From: Bacillus sp. FJAT-47783
Lineage (GTDB): Bacteria; Bacillota; Bacilli; Bacillales; Aeribacillaceae
NCBI RefSeq assembly: GCF_022808615.1
Contig: NZ_JAKZKS010000001.1
Span: 62,001 to 126,000 of the forward strand
Length of the DNA stretch: 64,000 bases
Reading direction: 5' to 3'
The notes below the pieces were generated by a model. It did not search any database and was not told where the DNA came from. It was given only the letters and a program-made list of their open reading frames with translations. A program made the position numbers and the translations under genes. Within the stretch, counting starts at the first letter, position 1. Every line of letters begins with the position of its first letter. Shown in pieces: positions 36,464-47,600 of this stretch.

Positions 36464-37243
36464 TTAACATTCTAGTCGTAACGATTTGATTGGCGCAAAC
36501 GATTTACGATGTTCGCATATAACACCGTATTTAGTAATTGCTTCTAAGTGCTGTTTCGTTCCGTATCCCATGTGTTGTTCAAATCCATACTGTGGATATT
36601 TTTCCCCAAGCTTTTTCATGTAACGATCTCGCGTTACCTTCGCTACGACTGAGCTCGCTGCAATGGAAATACTATTTGCATCCCCTTTTATAATAGATTG
36701 TTGCGGTAATGGGATCGGAAGCTTCATTGCGTCAATGAGTAAGTATTCAGGTGCTACTTTCGTTAAGCTTTGTAACGCTTTTTGCATCGCTAATTTCGTT
36801 GCTTCATAAATATTAATTGTATCCACTTCTTCAGCTGACACAAAACCAATTCCAACATCTAGAGCTTTTTCTATAATTTTGTCATAATAATATTCTCTTT
36901 TCTCTTCTGTTAACTTTTTTGAATCTGTTAGCCCTAGCAAATAAAAGTCTTCGCGTAAAATGACGGCTGCGGCGACAACAGGGCCAGCTAACGGACCCCT
37001 ACCAACTTCATCAATACCCGCAATATATTCGTACCCATTTGATCTTAATTCGTTTTCATATGTACACATTCTTTCAAATTCTTCTTTTAATGCTTTTTCC
37101 TTCTCATAAGCATTGATCCACTTTTTTACGAGCTGTTGAACGTTTTTTCGCTCATCGTTTTGACAATGCTTTATAAATGGGTCGTTTGGATCTATAATAT
37201 GTTCTAATTTTAGAGCAATTTCTTTTGCTGTCAGTTTATTCAT
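36464..37243 (-). CDS. rnhB: Ribonuclease HII
   Basis: RNase HII cleaves RNA in RNA-DNA hybrids, including single ribonucleotides. The 259-residue protein has an N-terminal extension of about 70 residues, usual for Bacillus RnhB, then the catalytic [30 protein letters not shown] and LIDAMKLP motifs that supply the acidic metal ligands. AGGA lies 7 bases before the ATG. It follows rbgA after a terminator and precedes ylqG. Confidence 0.97.
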   Translation of the reverse strand: MNKLTAKEIALKLEHIIDPNDPFIKHCQNDERKNVQQLVKKWINAYEKEKALKEEFERMCTYENELRSNGYEYIAGIDEVGRGPLAGPVVAAAVILREDFYLLGLTDSKKLTEEKREYYYDKIIEKALDVGIGFVSAEEVDTINIYEATKLAMQKALQSLTKVAPEYLLIDAMKLPIPLPQQSIIKGDANSISIAASSVVAKVTRDRYMKKLGEKYPQYGFEQHMGYGTKQHLEAITKYGVICEHRKSFAPIKSLRLEC

Positions 37244-37286
37244 AAAAGATTCCTCTCCTACTATATCGGTTCATTTATGAAAAAAT

Positions 37287-37313
37287 AAAGACCCGCTATG
37301 ACAGCGAATCTTT
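37287..37313 (-). terminator. Intrinsic terminator overlapping the rbgA stop codon
   Basis: On the minus strand AAAGATTCGCT pairs with AGCGGGTCTTT (two G-U pairs) around a GTCAT loop that contains part of the rbgA stop, followed by TATTTTTT. It probably ends most transcripts before rnhB. Confidence 0.75.
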
Positions 37314-38162
37314 ATTTTCATCAGGATTTTCAAAGCTTATTCGACCAAGCTTCATCGTGCGTAATTCGCGAATGATAAGCTCTGCTGTTTTATCATAGTC
37401 AATGAGACCTCCGCCCATTAAACAGCCTCTTCTCTTCCCAATATGGTCAAAGATGTCGACAATATCCTCTGAGAATGACTCAAAACCGTACCGTTCCTGT
37501 AATCGTTCTGGATAGTATGTCATTAAGTGCTTTAAGACGAAAACAGCTATATCTTGCAAATTCAATATTTCATCTTTAATGGCGCCAGTTGCGGCTAGTT
37601 TCTGGCCAACTTGTTGGTCTTCAAATTTCGGCCATAAAATTCCTGGTGTATCTAAAAGCTCTAGTTCTTTCCCAACTTTAATCCAACTTTGTGCCTTTGT
37701 AATCCCTGGCCGGTCACCCGTTTTCGCAATATTTTTTTTTGCTAAGCGATTAATCAATGTTGATTTTCCTACATTTGGAATACCAACAATTAAAGCGCGA
37801 ATGGCACGAGGATTGATTCCTTTTTCTCGCATTTTCTGAAATTTATCGTGAAGTAATTGTTTACTTAAGTCCGTAATCTGTTTTAATCCTTCCCCTTTTT
37901 GGGCATCAATCGCGATGGCGTGGACATGATGTTGCTCAAAATAACGGAGCCAATTTTTCGTTACGTTTTCATCTGCCATATCAGCTTTATTTAATAAGAC
38001 GATACGCGGCTTATTCGAAATAATTTCATCAATCATCGGATTCCGAGATGAGAGAGGAATTCTTGCATCCACAAGCTCAAACACAATATCAATTAATTTT
38101 AATTTCTCTGTTACTTCTCTTCTAGCTTTCGCCATATGGCCTGGAAACCATTGAATCGTCAA
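37296..38162 (-). CDS. rbgA: RbgA (YlqF) ribosome biogenesis GTPase, 50S subunit
   Basis: RbgA is a circularly permuted GTPase needed for late 50S assembly. Motif order is permuted: G4 NKADM near residue 59, then G1 GIPNVGKST near 126, then G3 DTPG near 170, followed by a C-terminal RNA-binding domain. The frame opens at 38171, but AGGTG is best spaced (8 bases) from a TTG at 38162, giving [20 protein letters not shown], the conserved RbgA start, and 288 residues. It follows lepB after 19 bases; the stop lies inside a terminator hairpin. Confidence 0.95.
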   Translation of the reverse strand: MTIQWFPGHMAKARREVTEKLKLIDIVFELVDARIPLSSRNPMIDEIISNKPRIVLLNKADMADENVTKNWLRYFEQHHVHAIAIDAQKGEGLKQITDLSKQLLHDKFQKMREKGINPRAIRALIVGIPNVGKSTLINRLAKKNIAKTGDRPGITKAQSWIKVGKELELLDTPGILWPKFEDQQVGQKLAATGAIKDEILNLQDIAVFVLKHLMTYYPERLQERYGFESFSEDIVDIFDHIGKRRGCLMGGGLIDYDKTAELIIRELRTMKLGRISFENPDENKDSLS

Positions 38163-38181
38163 CTGCATCACCTACTTCATA

Positions 38182-38742
38182 TTACTCTACAATTCCTACT
38201 TCTTCTAACGGCCAATATACAAAGTTCGTTTTCCCCATCACTTCTTCAATCGGCACTGTCCCGATATGACGTGAATCTTTACTATATCTGCGATTATCAC
38301 CCATCACAAAAATCTCGCCCTCTGGAACCGTTGATTGACCGTTCATCACATCTAAATTTTCCAATTTAAATGGCTCTGTTAACGGTCCATCAATAATTTC
38401 TTTTTTATATTGCTCTAAATACGGCTCTTCATAAGGTTTGCCGTTGATAAAAAGCGTATCATCTTTATATTCAATATGATCGCCCGGTAAGCCGATGACT
38501 CGTTTTATGTAATCCTTCTCTTCTGTTGCATGAAACACGACAATATCAAATCGTTTAATATCAGCAATTTTTGTGCCAATTTTATTAACGATCATCCGGT
38601 CTTGATGATTTAGTGTTGGCATCATCGATTGTCCGTCAACGACAATTGGCGCAAAGAAAAAGGAGCGAATAACAATTGCTAATACAATCGCAATGGCGAG
38701 AGCTTTTATCCATTCAACCAGTTCATTTTTTTTCTTTGCCAT
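38182..38742 (-). CDS. lepB: Type I signal peptidase (SipS/SipT-like)
   Basis: Membrane serine protease that removes signal peptides from secreted proteins. It has one N-terminal membrane helix (WIKALAIAIVLAIVIRSFFF) and the catalytic Ser in VDGQSMMPTL and Lys in YIKRVIGLPGD, plus GDNRRYSKDSRHIG near the end; this is the prokaryotic, single-helix type. I chose the ATG at 38742 (186 residues; Ser39 and Lys80) with AAGGTG upstream; a GTG at 38751 would add three residues. It lies between rplS and rbgA, as sip genes do in Bacillus. Confidence 0.95.
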   Translation of the reverse strand: MAKKKNELVEWIKALAIAIVLAIVIRSFFFAPIVVDGQSMMPTLNHQDRMIVNKIGTKIADIKRFDIVVFHATEEKDYIKRVIGLPGDHIEYKDDTLFINGKPYEEPYLEQYKKEIIDGPLTEPFKLENLDVMNGQSTVPEGEIFVMGDNRRYSKDSRHIGTVPIEEVMGKTNFVYWPLEEVGIVE

Positions 38743-38785
38743 CCTCTTCACACACCTTCATACTTATCATTTGTCTTTTATTATT

Positions 38786-38814
38786 GTAATATAAACACAC
38801 GTTCATTTCATCAA
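38786..38814 (-). promoter_or_regulatory. Weak candidate promoter of lepB
   Basis: TTGATG, 17 bases, TATTAC on the minus strand, directly after the rplS terminator. The -10 box is weak, so the exact promoter is uncertain, but one is expected because a strong terminator lies just upstream. Confidence 0.35.
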
Positions 38815-38820
38815 TTATAG

Positions 38821-38852
38821 AAAAAGGAGCTTGCCAAAACAAGCTCCTTTTT
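38821..38852 (-). terminator. Strong intrinsic terminator after rplS
   Basis: A 13-base-pair stem, AAAAAGGAGCTTG with its complement, encloses a 6-base loop; oligo-T follows on the minus strand. It begins 20 bases after the rplS stop and can also act on the plus strand. Confidence 0.9.
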
Positions 38853-38871
38853 GTTTGTTTCAAATGTTTGA

Positions 38872-39269
<398 letters not shown>

Positions 39270-39306
39270 ATCAAACTAAAACGAAACCGTCTTAGTCACA
39301 AAAAAC

Positions 39307-39335
39307 ATCATATCATATTCAAGTCATTGAAGCAA
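39307..39335 (-). promoter_or_regulatory. Sigma-A promoter of rplS
   Basis: TTGCTT (39335-39330), a 17-base spacer and TATGAT (39312-39307), with a TG dinucleotide just before the -10 (extended form). Transcription would begin near 39300, producing a leader of about 87 bases. Confidence 0.8.
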
Positions 39336-39339
39336 TATA

Positions 39340-40074
39340 TTATTTCTCTTTTTTTATCTCTTCTAACCATTTACTTTGTTGATCTGTAAGAGGGTATTTC
39401 TCAAATAAATCAGGCCTTCTCATCCATGTCCGGCGGAGAGACTCTTTCTGTCGCCATTCGGCTATTTTTTGATGATTTCCACTTAACAATACGTCTGGCA
39501 CTTTCATTCCTCGAAATTCGCGAGGACGTGTGAAATGAGGATGTTCAAGTAAACCCGTAGAAAAGGAATCTTCTATGTGTGATTCTTCTTTTCCTAGTAC
39601 ACCAGGTAATAAGCGAACGACACTATCAATAATCGTCATGGCTGCTAATTCTCCACCTGTTAAAACAAAATCCCCCATAGATATTTCATCTGTTACAAGA
39701 TGGCGAATGCGCTCGTCATAGCCTTCGTAATGTCCACAAATAAAGATAAGATGCTCTTCTTTTGCTAATTCTTCTGCTTTTTTTTGATTGTATGTTTCAC
39801 CTTGAGGGCATACGAGAATAATTCTTGGATTTTTTGTATGATGTTTTTCTTTTAAATCATCAACAGCGTCATAAATAGGTTGCGGTGTTAATACCATTCC
39901 TGCTCCACCGCCATATGGATAATCATCAACTGTTTGATGCTTGTTTACCGAATAGGAACGAAAATTAATGACGTCAATTGTGACGGCCTTTTTTTCTTGG
40001 GCTTTTTTTAAAATTGACTCATTTAAGACACCGTGAAACATATTCGGAAATAATGTTAAAACATCTATTTTCAT
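39340..40074 (-). CDS. trmD: TrmD tRNA (guanine-37-N1) methyltransferase
   Basis: TrmD is the SPOUT-class enzyme that makes m1G37 in tRNA and prevents +1 frameshifting. The 244-residue protein has the trefoil-knot motifs [11 protein letters not shown] and [15 protein letters not shown], and the catalytic region with EESHIEDSF. The ATG overlaps the rimM stop by four bases. The rplS promoter begins only five bases past its stop. Confidence 0.98.
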   Translation of the reverse strand: MKIDVLTLFPNMFHGVLNESILKKAQEKKAVTIDVINFRSYSVNKHQTVDDYPYGGGAGMVLTPQPIYDAVDDLKEKHHTKNPRIILVCPQGETYNQKKAEELAKEEHLIFICGHYEGYDERIRHLVTDEISMGDFVLTGGELAAMTIIDSVVRLLPGVLGKEESHIEDSFSTGLLEHPHFTRPREFRGMKVPDVLLSGNHQKIAEWRQKESLRRTWMRRPDLFEKYPLTDQQSKWLEEIKKEK

Positions 40075-40592
40075 TCGTCTAAAAGTCCTTCCATTAGTGA
40101 AATGGTAATCTTTTTATTCGATACATCAATCTGTTTGACAACTTCGTCAATAAATGGGATAAGGGCATCTTTTTTGCCTTTCCGTTTAACAACCCAAACG
40201 TCATTTGCACCTGGTGTTAAAATTTCTTTCACCGTTCCGATTTCAACACCATCTTCTGCGAACACATGACAGCCAATGATTTCATGAAAGTAAAATTCCC
40301 CCTCATCCAACACTCCTAATTGACTTTCGGGAATTTTTAATAGCGATCCTTTAAACGGTTCCACCTCATTTATCGATTCATACCCTTCAAATGTCAATAA
40401 ATCAAAATTTTTATGTGGACGTCTCGTCTTAACGACAACCTCAACCGGATCCTGCCCTTCTTTAAACACAAATAGCAAATTCCCCGGCTGATAGCGCTCT
40501 TCAGGGAAATCCGTTTTCGAAATGACACGCACTTCACCACGAATACCGTGAGTGTTTACTATTTTTCCGACATTAAACCATTTTTCACTCAT
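40071..40592 (-). CDS. rimM: RimM 16S rRNA processing/30S maturation factor
   Basis: RimM assists maturation of the 30S head domain and binds S19. The 173-residue protein has the N-terminal RimM beta-barrel ([20 protein letters not shown]) and a C-terminal PRC-barrel-type domain ending with [20 protein letters not shown]. It overlaps trmD by four bases, the standard rimM-trmD arrangement. Confidence 0.97.
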   Translation of the reverse strand: MSEKWFNVGKIVNTHGIRGEVRVISKTDFPEERYQPGNLLFVFKEGQDPVEVVVKTRRPHKNFDLLTFEGYESINEVEPFKGSLLKIPESQLGVLDEGEFYFHEIIGCHVFAEDGVEIGTVKEILTPGANDVWVVKRKGKKDALIPFIDEVVKQIDVSNKKITISLMEGLLDE

Positions 40593-40603
40593 CTATCATC
40601 ACC

Positions 40604-40975
40604 TCAGCGAATTTCTAATACGATTCCATCTTTAATGACGATTGTTTTTTCTTTCATTAATTCTTCCCAATTGTCACCAATATTTATGTCAATAATGCCA
40701 TTTAATTCTTTTTCCTTTAATTCACTCCCAAGCGGAAGAATATGTAATTGTTCAATTTGGAACTCTGTCGTTTTAATTTTTTCTTTCCGTCTCTCGATTT
40801 CTTTCCGATATTGAGATGTTAATAGGTGGTTTGCTTTCACTTTTTTTAATTGAAAATATAGTTGATCACATTCCCTTTGCAGTTGATCCTTCTGTCTAGT
40901 AAATTGCTGCATGAGCTTTTCCTTACTCGTTTCCGTTAAAATTTGCTTGACTGTTACTTGGTGAAGAATTTTCAT
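40604..40975 (-). CDS. ylqD: YlqD family protein of unknown function
   Basis: A 123-residue protein matching B. subtilis YlqD in position and start (MKILHQVTVKQILTETSKEK). It is mostly a charged coiled coil at about 20-80, followed by a short beta-rich end (IIDINIGDNWEELM...IVIKDGIVLEIR). No membrane segment or catalytic motif is visible. The open frame reaches 41047, but GGGGGAAGG before the ATG at 40975 and the family start support the shorter form. It lies between khpA and rimM. Confidence 0.85.
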   Translation of the reverse strand: MKILHQVTVKQILTETSKEKLMQQFTRQKDQLQRECDQLYFQLKKVKANHLLTSQYRKEIERRKEKIKTTEFQIEQLHILPLGSELKEKELNGIIDINIGDNWEELMKEKTIVIKDGIVLEIR

Positions 40976-41079
40976 AACCTTCCCCCTGTCAGGCAGTCCT
41001 TTCCACTTTTTAAGGAGAGAACTTTTTATTCTTATTTTATCGTACAAAAAAATTCCAAACCACTTTTTCTCACATTACG

Positions 41080-41112
41080 AAAAAAGGCGAGGTTTATATC
41101 CCTCACCTTTTT
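41080..41112 (-). terminator. Intrinsic terminator at the end of khpA
   Basis: AAAAAGGTGAGG pairs with CCTCGCCTTTTT (one mismatch) across an 8-base loop and is followed by T-rich sequence on the minus strand. It ends the ylxM-ffh-rpsP-khpA unit; its first bases overlap the khpA stop. Confidence 0.85.
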
Positions 41113-41355
41113 AATCATTAATTTCTAAAAAAACACGCTTTGTCGAGTGATTACCTGCTGCATACACGACCGTTCGAATCGCTTTTGCAATTCTTCCTTG
41201 CTTTCCAATCACTTTTCCAACATCTTCTTTATGAACGTGGAGTGTAAAAACGATTTCGTTTTCTTTCTCTCTGCGATCGACAGACACGTCATCAGGAAAG
41301 TCCACAAGCGCTTTTGCAATGGTTGAAATTAATTCTTCCATTTGCACCACGTTCA

Positions 41356-41356
<1 letters not shown>
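41111..41356 (-). CDS. khpA: KhpA KH-domain RNA-binding protein (YlqC)
   Basis: KhpA is a small type II KH protein that binds RNA, often with KhpB/Jag. The 81-residue protein contains the KH loop GKQG in VGKVIGKQGRIAKAIRTVV. Its ATG overlaps the rpsP stop (TAATG). A terminator follows directly. Confidence 0.95.
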
Positions 41357-41652
<296 letters not shown>

Positions 41653-41665
41653 TCAACAAGATAGT

Positions 41666-41694
41666 ATATTATCAGTCTTAAAATCGTTTGTAAA
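41666..41694 (-). promoter_or_regulatory. Candidate sigma-A promoter of rpsP-khpA
   Basis: TTTACA (41694-41689), 17 bases, TAATAT (41671-41666) in the 93-base gap between ffh and rpsP. The start site would be near 41660. Confidence 0.6.
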
Positions 41695-41721
41695 GTGTTT
41701 TTTCTTAACAGAATGAAAATG

Positions 41722-43065
41722 TTACATAAAAGGGAATTTAAATCCGCCTTTGCGCTTTCCCTTTGACATATTTGTCATTTGCTTCATCATTTTTTTCATT
41801 TCATCAAACTGTTTAAGTAAACGGTTTACTTCTTGAACGGAAGTTCCGCTTCCTTTCGCAACTCGTTTTTTACGACTCGCATTCATAATTTCTGGATTTG
41901 TTTTTTCTTCTTTTGTCATGGAGCGAATAATAGCTTCAACATGGCTAATTTGCTTTTCATCGACTTGAAGATTTTTGAGCCCCTTCATCTTATTCGCACC
42001 AGGGAGCATCGTGATGAGCTCGTCAAGCGGACCCATGTTGCGAACTTGTCCTAATTGATCAAGGAAATCATCGAATGTGAAGGACATCGTCCGCATTTTT
42101 TCTTCTAACTCTTTCGCCTTCTCTTGATCAACAGAAGCTTGTGCTTTTTCAATGAGTGTAAGCACATCTCCCATTCCTAAAATTCGAGAAGCCATCCTTT
42201 CTGGATGGAATGGTTCAAGAGCATCGAGCTTTTCGCCCATACCAGCAAATTTAATAGGTGTTCCCGTAACAGCACGAATGGAAAGCGCAGCACCACCGCG
42301 CGTATCACCGTCTAATTTCGTTAAAACAACACCTGTTACTCCAAGCTGTTCATGGAAGCTTTTCGCGACATTCACAGCATCTTGACCTGTCATCGCATCT
42401 ACGACTAGAAAAATTTCATCCGGTTTCGTAAATTCTTTTACTTGCTCCAATTCGTCCATTAGTGCTTCATCGATATGCAGTCGACCAGCCGTATCAATTA
42501 ACACATAGTCATGGTGTTCTTCTTTGGCGTGAGCAATCGCTTGTTTTGCAATTTCAACTGGGCTCACTTGATCGCCAAGTGAAAAAACAGGCATATTCAG
42601 CTGCTTTCCGAGTGTTTCAAGCTGTTTAATCGCTGCTGGACGATAAATATCTGCTGCCACTAATAATGGTTTTCGATTATATTTTTTCCGCAAAAGATTG
42701 GCAAGCTTTCCTGTTGTCGTTGTTTTTCCCGCACCTTGCAATCCAACCATCATGATGACCGTTGGCGGGCGCTGACTAACGGCAATTTGACTTTGTTCTC
42801 CGCCCATTAGTTCCGTTAGTTCTTCTTTTACGACTTTAATGACTTGCTGACCAGGAGTCAAGCTTTTCATTACTTCTTGACCAACAGCTCGTTCACTTAC
42901 TTTTTTAATAAAATCTTTTACAACTTTAAAGTTCACATCGGCTTCCAGTAACGCAAGACGTACTTCACGCATCATTTCTTTTACATCAGCTTCTGTTACT
43001 TTTCCTTTGCCGCGGATTTTTGATATCGTACTTTGCAGTCGGTCGGCTAACCCTTCAAATGCCAT
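41722..43065 (-). CDS. ffh: Ffh signal recognition particle protein (SRP54)
   Basis: Ffh binds signal sequences and the SRP RNA and targets ribosomes to FtsY. The 447-residue protein has an N domain, a G domain with GLQGAGKTTTTGKLANLL near residue 105, DTAGR near 190 and TKLDGDTRGG near 248, and a methionine-rich M domain from about 300 (RTMSFTFDDFLDQL; DEMKKMMKQMTNM) with a basic tail. TTAGGAGG lies upstream. It follows ylxM after 14 bases. Confidence 0.98.
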   Translation of the reverse strand: MAFEGLADRLQSTISKIRGKGKVTEADVKEMMREVRLALLEADVNFKVVKDFIKKVSERAVGQEVMKSLTPGQQVIKVVKEELTELMGGEQSQIAVSQRPPTVIMMVGLQGAGKTTTTGKLANLLRKKYNRKPLLVAADIYRPAAIKQLETLGKQLNMPVFSLGDQVSPVEIAKQAIAHAKEEHHDYVLIDTAGRLHIDEALMDELEQVKEFTKPDEIFLVVDAMTGQDAVNVAKSFHEQLGVTGVVLTKLDGDTRGGAALSIRAVTGTPIKFAGMGEKLDALEPFHPERMASRILGMGDVLTLIEKAQASVDQEKAKELEEKMRTMSFTFDDFLDQLGQVRNMGPLDELITMLPGANKMKGLKNLQVDEKQISHVEAIIRSMTKEEKTNPEIMNASRKKRVAKGSGTSVQEVNRLLKQFDEMKKMMKQMTNMSKGKRKGGFKFPFM

Positions 43066-43079
43066 AAAATTGCCGCCTC

Positions 43080-43412
43080 CTAATCCAATTTCTCAAGAGC
43101 TTGTATAAGAATCCTTAATTCCTCAGTATCGCTTACTGTTTTTGAAAGCTGTTTTAGTTGTTCAATAATTTTCTTCCGCTCTTGAAACTTCTTTAACAAG
43201 CCGAGCTTTTCTTCATACTCTTCAAGCATCGCTTCTGTTCGTTTTATGTTGTCATAAACAGCTTGACGACTTACTTCAAATTCTTCAGCAATTTCACCAA
43301 GGGAGAAATCATCAAGATAATAAAGAGACATATAGCTTTTTTGCTTTGGGGTTAACAACGATTGGTAAAAGTCAAGTAAGTAATTCATTCTCGTTGTTTT
43401 TTCGAGCATCAT
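43080..43412 (-). CDS. ylxM: YlxM, SRP-associated helix-turn-helix protein
   Basis: YlxM is a small helix-turn-helix protein of the UPF0122 family, linked to SRP because it is almost always next to ffh; in streptococci YlxM modulates SRP GTPase activity. The 110-residue protein has [20 protein letters not shown] as the helix-turn-helix and a charged helical tail. Three start codons are possible; GGAGG spaced 7 bases from the ATG at 43412 decides. It leads the ylxM-ffh unit from the promoter at 43457-43485. Confidence 0.95.
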   Translation of the reverse strand: MMLEKTTRMNYLLDFYQSLLTPKQKSYMSLYYLDDFSLGEIAEEFEVSRQAVYDNIKRTEAMLEEYEEKLGLLKKFQERKKIIEQLKQLSKTVSDTEELRILIQALEKLD

Positions 43413-43456
43413 CACTATCCCTCCCTATGTTAAGTGAAATGCCTTTACAAGATATT

Positions 43457-43485
43457 AGTTTAGCGAAACGAACAGATGATGTCAA
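43457..43485 (-). promoter_or_regulatory. Sigma-A promoter of ylxM-ffh
   Basis: A perfect TTGACA (43485-43480), a 17-base spacer and TAAACT (43462-43457). Transcription would begin near 43450, about 38 bases before the ylxM ATG. Confidence 0.8.
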
Positions 43486-43509
43486 GTTTTTTTCTTAACA
43501 TATAAGAAA

Positions 43510-43578
43510 AGCGAATGCGCCTTGCACACCCTTGGGTAAAAAAGTTTTTACGACGTATAGAGCTCGGTGGCTTTCGCT
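43510..43578. repeat. Structured intergenic element of about 69 bases between ftsY and ylxM
   Basis: The element begins AGCGAATGCGCC and ends GGTGGCTTTCGCT, so its ends can pair (AGCGAA with TTCGCT, then GC with GC). Inside are a near-palindrome, GTAAAAAAGTTTTTAC (43536-43551), and CACCCTTGGGT. It is more GC-rich than its flanks. The layout is like a dispersed miniature repeat or a small structured RNA; I could find no second copy in the window. It lies between the ftsY terminator and the ylxM promoter. Confidence 0.4.
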
Positions 43579-43617
43579 AGACACTAAAAACTATGAATTT
43601 TATACTTTCTTACTATT

Positions 43618-43647
43618 AAAAAAAGAAGAAGCATTAGGCTTCTTCTT
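43618..43647 (-). terminator. Intrinsic terminator overlapping the ftsY stop codon
   Basis: AGAAGAAGC and GCTTCTTCT pair across a 5-base loop that contains the ftsY TAA, followed by a run of T on the minus strand (A at 43618-43624). It ends the rnc-smc-ftsY unit. Confidence 0.85.
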
Positions 43648-44620
43648 CAACTAAATCTGCAAATAGACCATATACATATTGTTCCGCATCGAATGGTTGG
43701 AGGTCATCCATTTTTTCTCCAAGCCCGACGAGTTTTACTGGAATGTTTAATTCGTTTCGGATGGCTAAGACGATGCCACCTTTTGCGGTTCCATCTAATT
43801 TCGTTAGGGCGATTCCGGTTACGTTTGTTGCATCTGAAAATTGCTTTGCTTGATTCATTGCATTTTGTCCTGTTGTTGCATCTAAGACGAGAATAACCTC
43901 ATGTGGCGCGCCTGGAATTTCCCGTTCAATAACTCGTTTTACTTTTTCTAGCTCTTTCATTAAGTTCACTTTATTTTGCAATCGTCCAGCAGTATCACAT
44001 AATAATACATCACAATTACGCGCCTTAGCCGCTTGAATTGCGTCGAACATAACGGCAGCAGGGTCGCTGCCAGCAGATTGTTTAATGACATCAACACCGA
44101 CTCGTTCTCCCCATACTTCTAACTGTTCGATAGCACCCGCACGGAACGTATCACCAGCAGCAAGTAAAACAGACTTTCCTTCGCTTTTAAATTTATGAGA
44201 AAGCTTCCCGATTGTCGTCGTTTTTCCAACACCGTTTACACCGACAAATAAGACAACGTTTAATCGGCCCTCTTCGATATTTAGCTCGCTTGAGGCACCA
44301 TCATCACCTTGATAAATATCAACGAGCTTTTCAGAAATAATGCTACGAACTTGTTTTGGGTCTTGAATATTACGGCGTTTCACTTCCATCTTTAATTCAT
44401 CAATTAATTCCATGACCGTTTCCACACCAACATCGGCGGTAATTAACACTTCTTCTAGCTCTTCAAAAAAGTCCTCATCAACTTTACGGTAACGTGCAAC
44501 AATATCATTTACACGCTCAGAAAACGAATTTCTTGTCTTTGAAAGTCCTTCTTTAAACTTTTGCGTAACGGAATCTGTTTGCGTCGAAATTTTTTCTTTT
44601 AACTTTTTAAAAAAACTCAT
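43634..44620 (-). CDS. ftsY: FtsY signal recognition particle receptor
   Basis: FtsY is the membrane-associated GTPase that receives SRP-ribosome complexes. The 328-residue protein has a short amphipathic, basic N-terminus (MSFFKKLKEKIS), as in Bacillus, rather than a long acidic A domain. The NG domain has GVNGVGKTTTIGKLSHKF near residue 128, DTAGRLQNKVNLM near 210, and TKLDGTAKGG near 270. AAGGA before the ATG at 44620 decides against an upstream GTG at 44638 inside smc. The last codons form part of the terminator hairpin. Confidence 0.98.
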   Translation of the reverse strand: MSFFKKLKEKISTQTDSVTQKFKEGLSKTRNSFSERVNDIVARYRKVDEDFFEELEEVLITADVGVETVMELIDELKMEVKRRNIQDPKQVRSIISEKLVDIYQGDDGASSELNIEEGRLNVVLFVGVNGVGKTTTIGKLSHKFKSEGKSVLLAAGDTFRAGAIEQLEVWGERVGVDVIKQSAGSDPAAVMFDAIQAAKARNCDVLLCDTAGRLQNKVNLMKELEKVKRVIEREIPGAPHEVILVLDATTGQNAMNQAKQFSDATNVTGIALTKLDGTAKGGIVLAIRNELNIPVKLVGLGEKMDDLQPFDAEQYVYGLFADLVEEEA

Positions 44621-44634
44621 TCGTTTCCTTCCTT

Positions 44635-47600
44635 TCACGATGATTTCATATACTGTTTGGAGTCTTCGATTTTAACCGATACAAGCTTCGATACACCGGA
44701 TTCTTGCATCGTCACCCCGTATAAGACATCCGCCTCTTCCATTGTACCTTTCCGATGTGTAATGACAATAAATTGCGTTTCCTTACTAAACCGTCTTAAA
44801 TATTTTGCAAATCGTTGAACGTTTGCTTCATCAAGGGCTGCTTCTACCTCATCTAGCACACAAAATGGTACAGGTCTAACTTTTAAAATGGAAAATAGTA
44901 AAGCGATTGCGGTTAAAGCTCGCTCTCCACCTGATAACAATCCTAAATTTTGCAACTTCTTTCCGGGAGGCTGTGCAACAATATCGACCCCTGTGTTTAA
45001 TAAATCGGTCGGGTCTGTTAGTTTCAAGTCAGCTCGTCCGCCTCCAAACAACACTTGAAAGACTGTTTCAAACTCGGAACGAATTTGAGTAAACGTTGAT
45101 TGGAATCTTTTTTTCATTACTTCATCCATTTCAGAAATGACGTTAAATAATGTCTCCTTCGCTTCTGTTAAATCATTGCGCTGTTCGCATAAAAACTTAT
45201 ATCGTTCAGAGATCCGTTCGTATTCATCAATCGCACCAATATTTACTGTACCTAATTCATCGATGGAACGTTTTATCAATTTTACTTTTTTCGTTGCTTC
45301 CTCTGCACATATGTGTAGAGGGTACTCTATCTTTGCCGCTTCATATGTCAGCTTATATTCTTCACGGAGCCGATGTAATCGATTATCCAGCTCCACATCT
45401 AAACGATTAACCTTCACTTCCTCATCTTTTAGCGAGTCTATTAATTGCTTTTGCATTCGTTTTAATTCTTTTAATTCGAGCTCTTCCGTCTCAAGACTCT
45501 CTTGCATCTTCATTCTTTGTTCTCTTCTTGCGTGAATGAGTTCAATCGTTTTGTTTTTATCTTGGAGCTTTCGTTTCGCAGCTTCTTCTAACTGCTCTTC
45601 CCCTGAAACATTGTTCGACATTTCATTCGATAAAATGGATAAATCTTCTTTCGCTTCGTAAAGTTTTTGTTCATTTGCTTCTTTTTCTTTACGAATTCTC
45701 TCCACCGTATCCTTCTCATTTTTATAAGCTTCTTCTTTACTTGCTAATTCGACTTTCAGTTCTGTTATTTTTTCTTGAAGTTCATGTTTAGATGCTTGTT
45801 GTGTATTTTTCAATGAGACGAGTTCCGCAATTTTTCCGTCCAACTGTTTAATCGCCTCGTCAATCGTCTTTAACCGATTATTTAATATCCGAATTCGATC
45901 TTTGTATTGTGATTCTTCTTGAAGGAAAGATTCTTTTTCCGTATCATACAATGCGAGTTGGTCATTTATATTTTTTTCTTTTAACTCAATTTCACGCCAC
46001 TCGCTTCGAAAAGATTGTTCTTTTAAGCGCAACTCGGCTCCTTTTTCTCGTAGCTCCTCTGCGAAACGCTCTTGTTGTTGTATCGTCGCCTTTAACTGTT
46101 TTACATCTGTCTCAAGCGCTTCCGTTTTTCTTTCCATTTCTCCAAGCTTTTCTTGAATCGTCTCTAATTCACCTTTACGGCTTAATAAAGAATTTCCTTT
46201 CGTTTTCGTGGCACCACCTGTCATAGAGCCACCCGGGTTGACAACATCCCCTTCTAATGTTACAAGTCGTAAACGATGGCGCAGTTGTTTCGCTAAATCG
46301 TTTGCTCCCTTTAAATCTTTCGTAACAATCACGGTACCAAGAAGGTTCTCGATAATCGGACGATATTGTTCATCAAATGATACGAGCTCTGAGGCAATCC
46401 CGATAAAGGCTGGATGATTTTGTACAATCATCCGATCTGCTTGGGAGATTGCTCTTCGGTTCATAACAGATAATGGCAAAAATGTTGCGCGCCCAAATTT
46501 ATTTTGTTTTAAAAAAGCAATCGCTTTTCGCGCGCTCGCTTCATCATTGACAACGACATGCTGCAAGGCTGATCCTAAGGCAATTTCAATGGCCGTTTCA
46601 TAATTTCTAGCCATATGAATAAGCTCCGCTACAGCACCATGAATACCAGGAATTTCGTTACGGGCTTTTAACACTTCTCGGACACCTTGAAAGAATCCAG
46701 TGTAATCCTCTTGCATCGCTTCAAGCATTTCTTTACGCGATCTCGTCTGTTGTAAATATTGATACGCTTGATAAAGGCTCGACTCTTTCTTTTCATAAGC
46801 TGCTTTGTTCAGTTCTACTTGTTTTTGCGCTTCTCGATATGCTACAACTTGTTCATCCAACTCTTTTTGGGCGAAAGAGAGTTTCGCTTCAAGCTTATGT
46901 TTCTGCTCTTCAATCGTACGACGGCCTTCCAAAAACTTTTCGTTAGCCGTCATTAAGCGTTCCATTTTCATCTTATGCTGCTTCATTTGCCCTTCAATAT
47001 ATTGGATTTCATTACGAGCTTGTGCCTGTTCATTTAATAAATCGAAATACTCATTTTTTAAGGTTTCGATTTCTTCTTCAATATTTTCATTTAAATTCAA
47101 ATAGGCTTGTTCTTTCTCCAATAATGAAGACTTCACTTCCTTTACAACCACCTCGTATTTTTCGAGCTGATTCACATGCTTTTCATATTGATGGCTAAGC
47201 TCTTCTAGTGTCGAGGAAATATGTTTGATCATCGACTCAAGCTGAGACTGGTTGTATGTAGCATTCTTTTTACGCTCTTTTAGCACTTCTTTTCGCCCTT
47301 CTAATTTCTCAAGCTCTTCGCTAGCCAATAGTAAAACTTGCTGTAAATCATTAATAGACTCATCAAGCGCTGTTATTTGATCCCGTAATTGTTCAATAGA
47401 CGCTTCTTTTTTTTGAACAGATGTTGTGACTGTAAGTTCACGCTCTTTTAATTCCTCAACCATTTTCGATTGTTTTTCCCATTTTTCATAAAGCTCTTCA
47501 ATTTCATGAACAATAAGGGCTACTTCAATTTGTTCTAGTTCTTCCTTTTGCTCCAAATATTCTTTTGCAATGGAAGCTTGTATTTTTAAAGGTTCTACTT

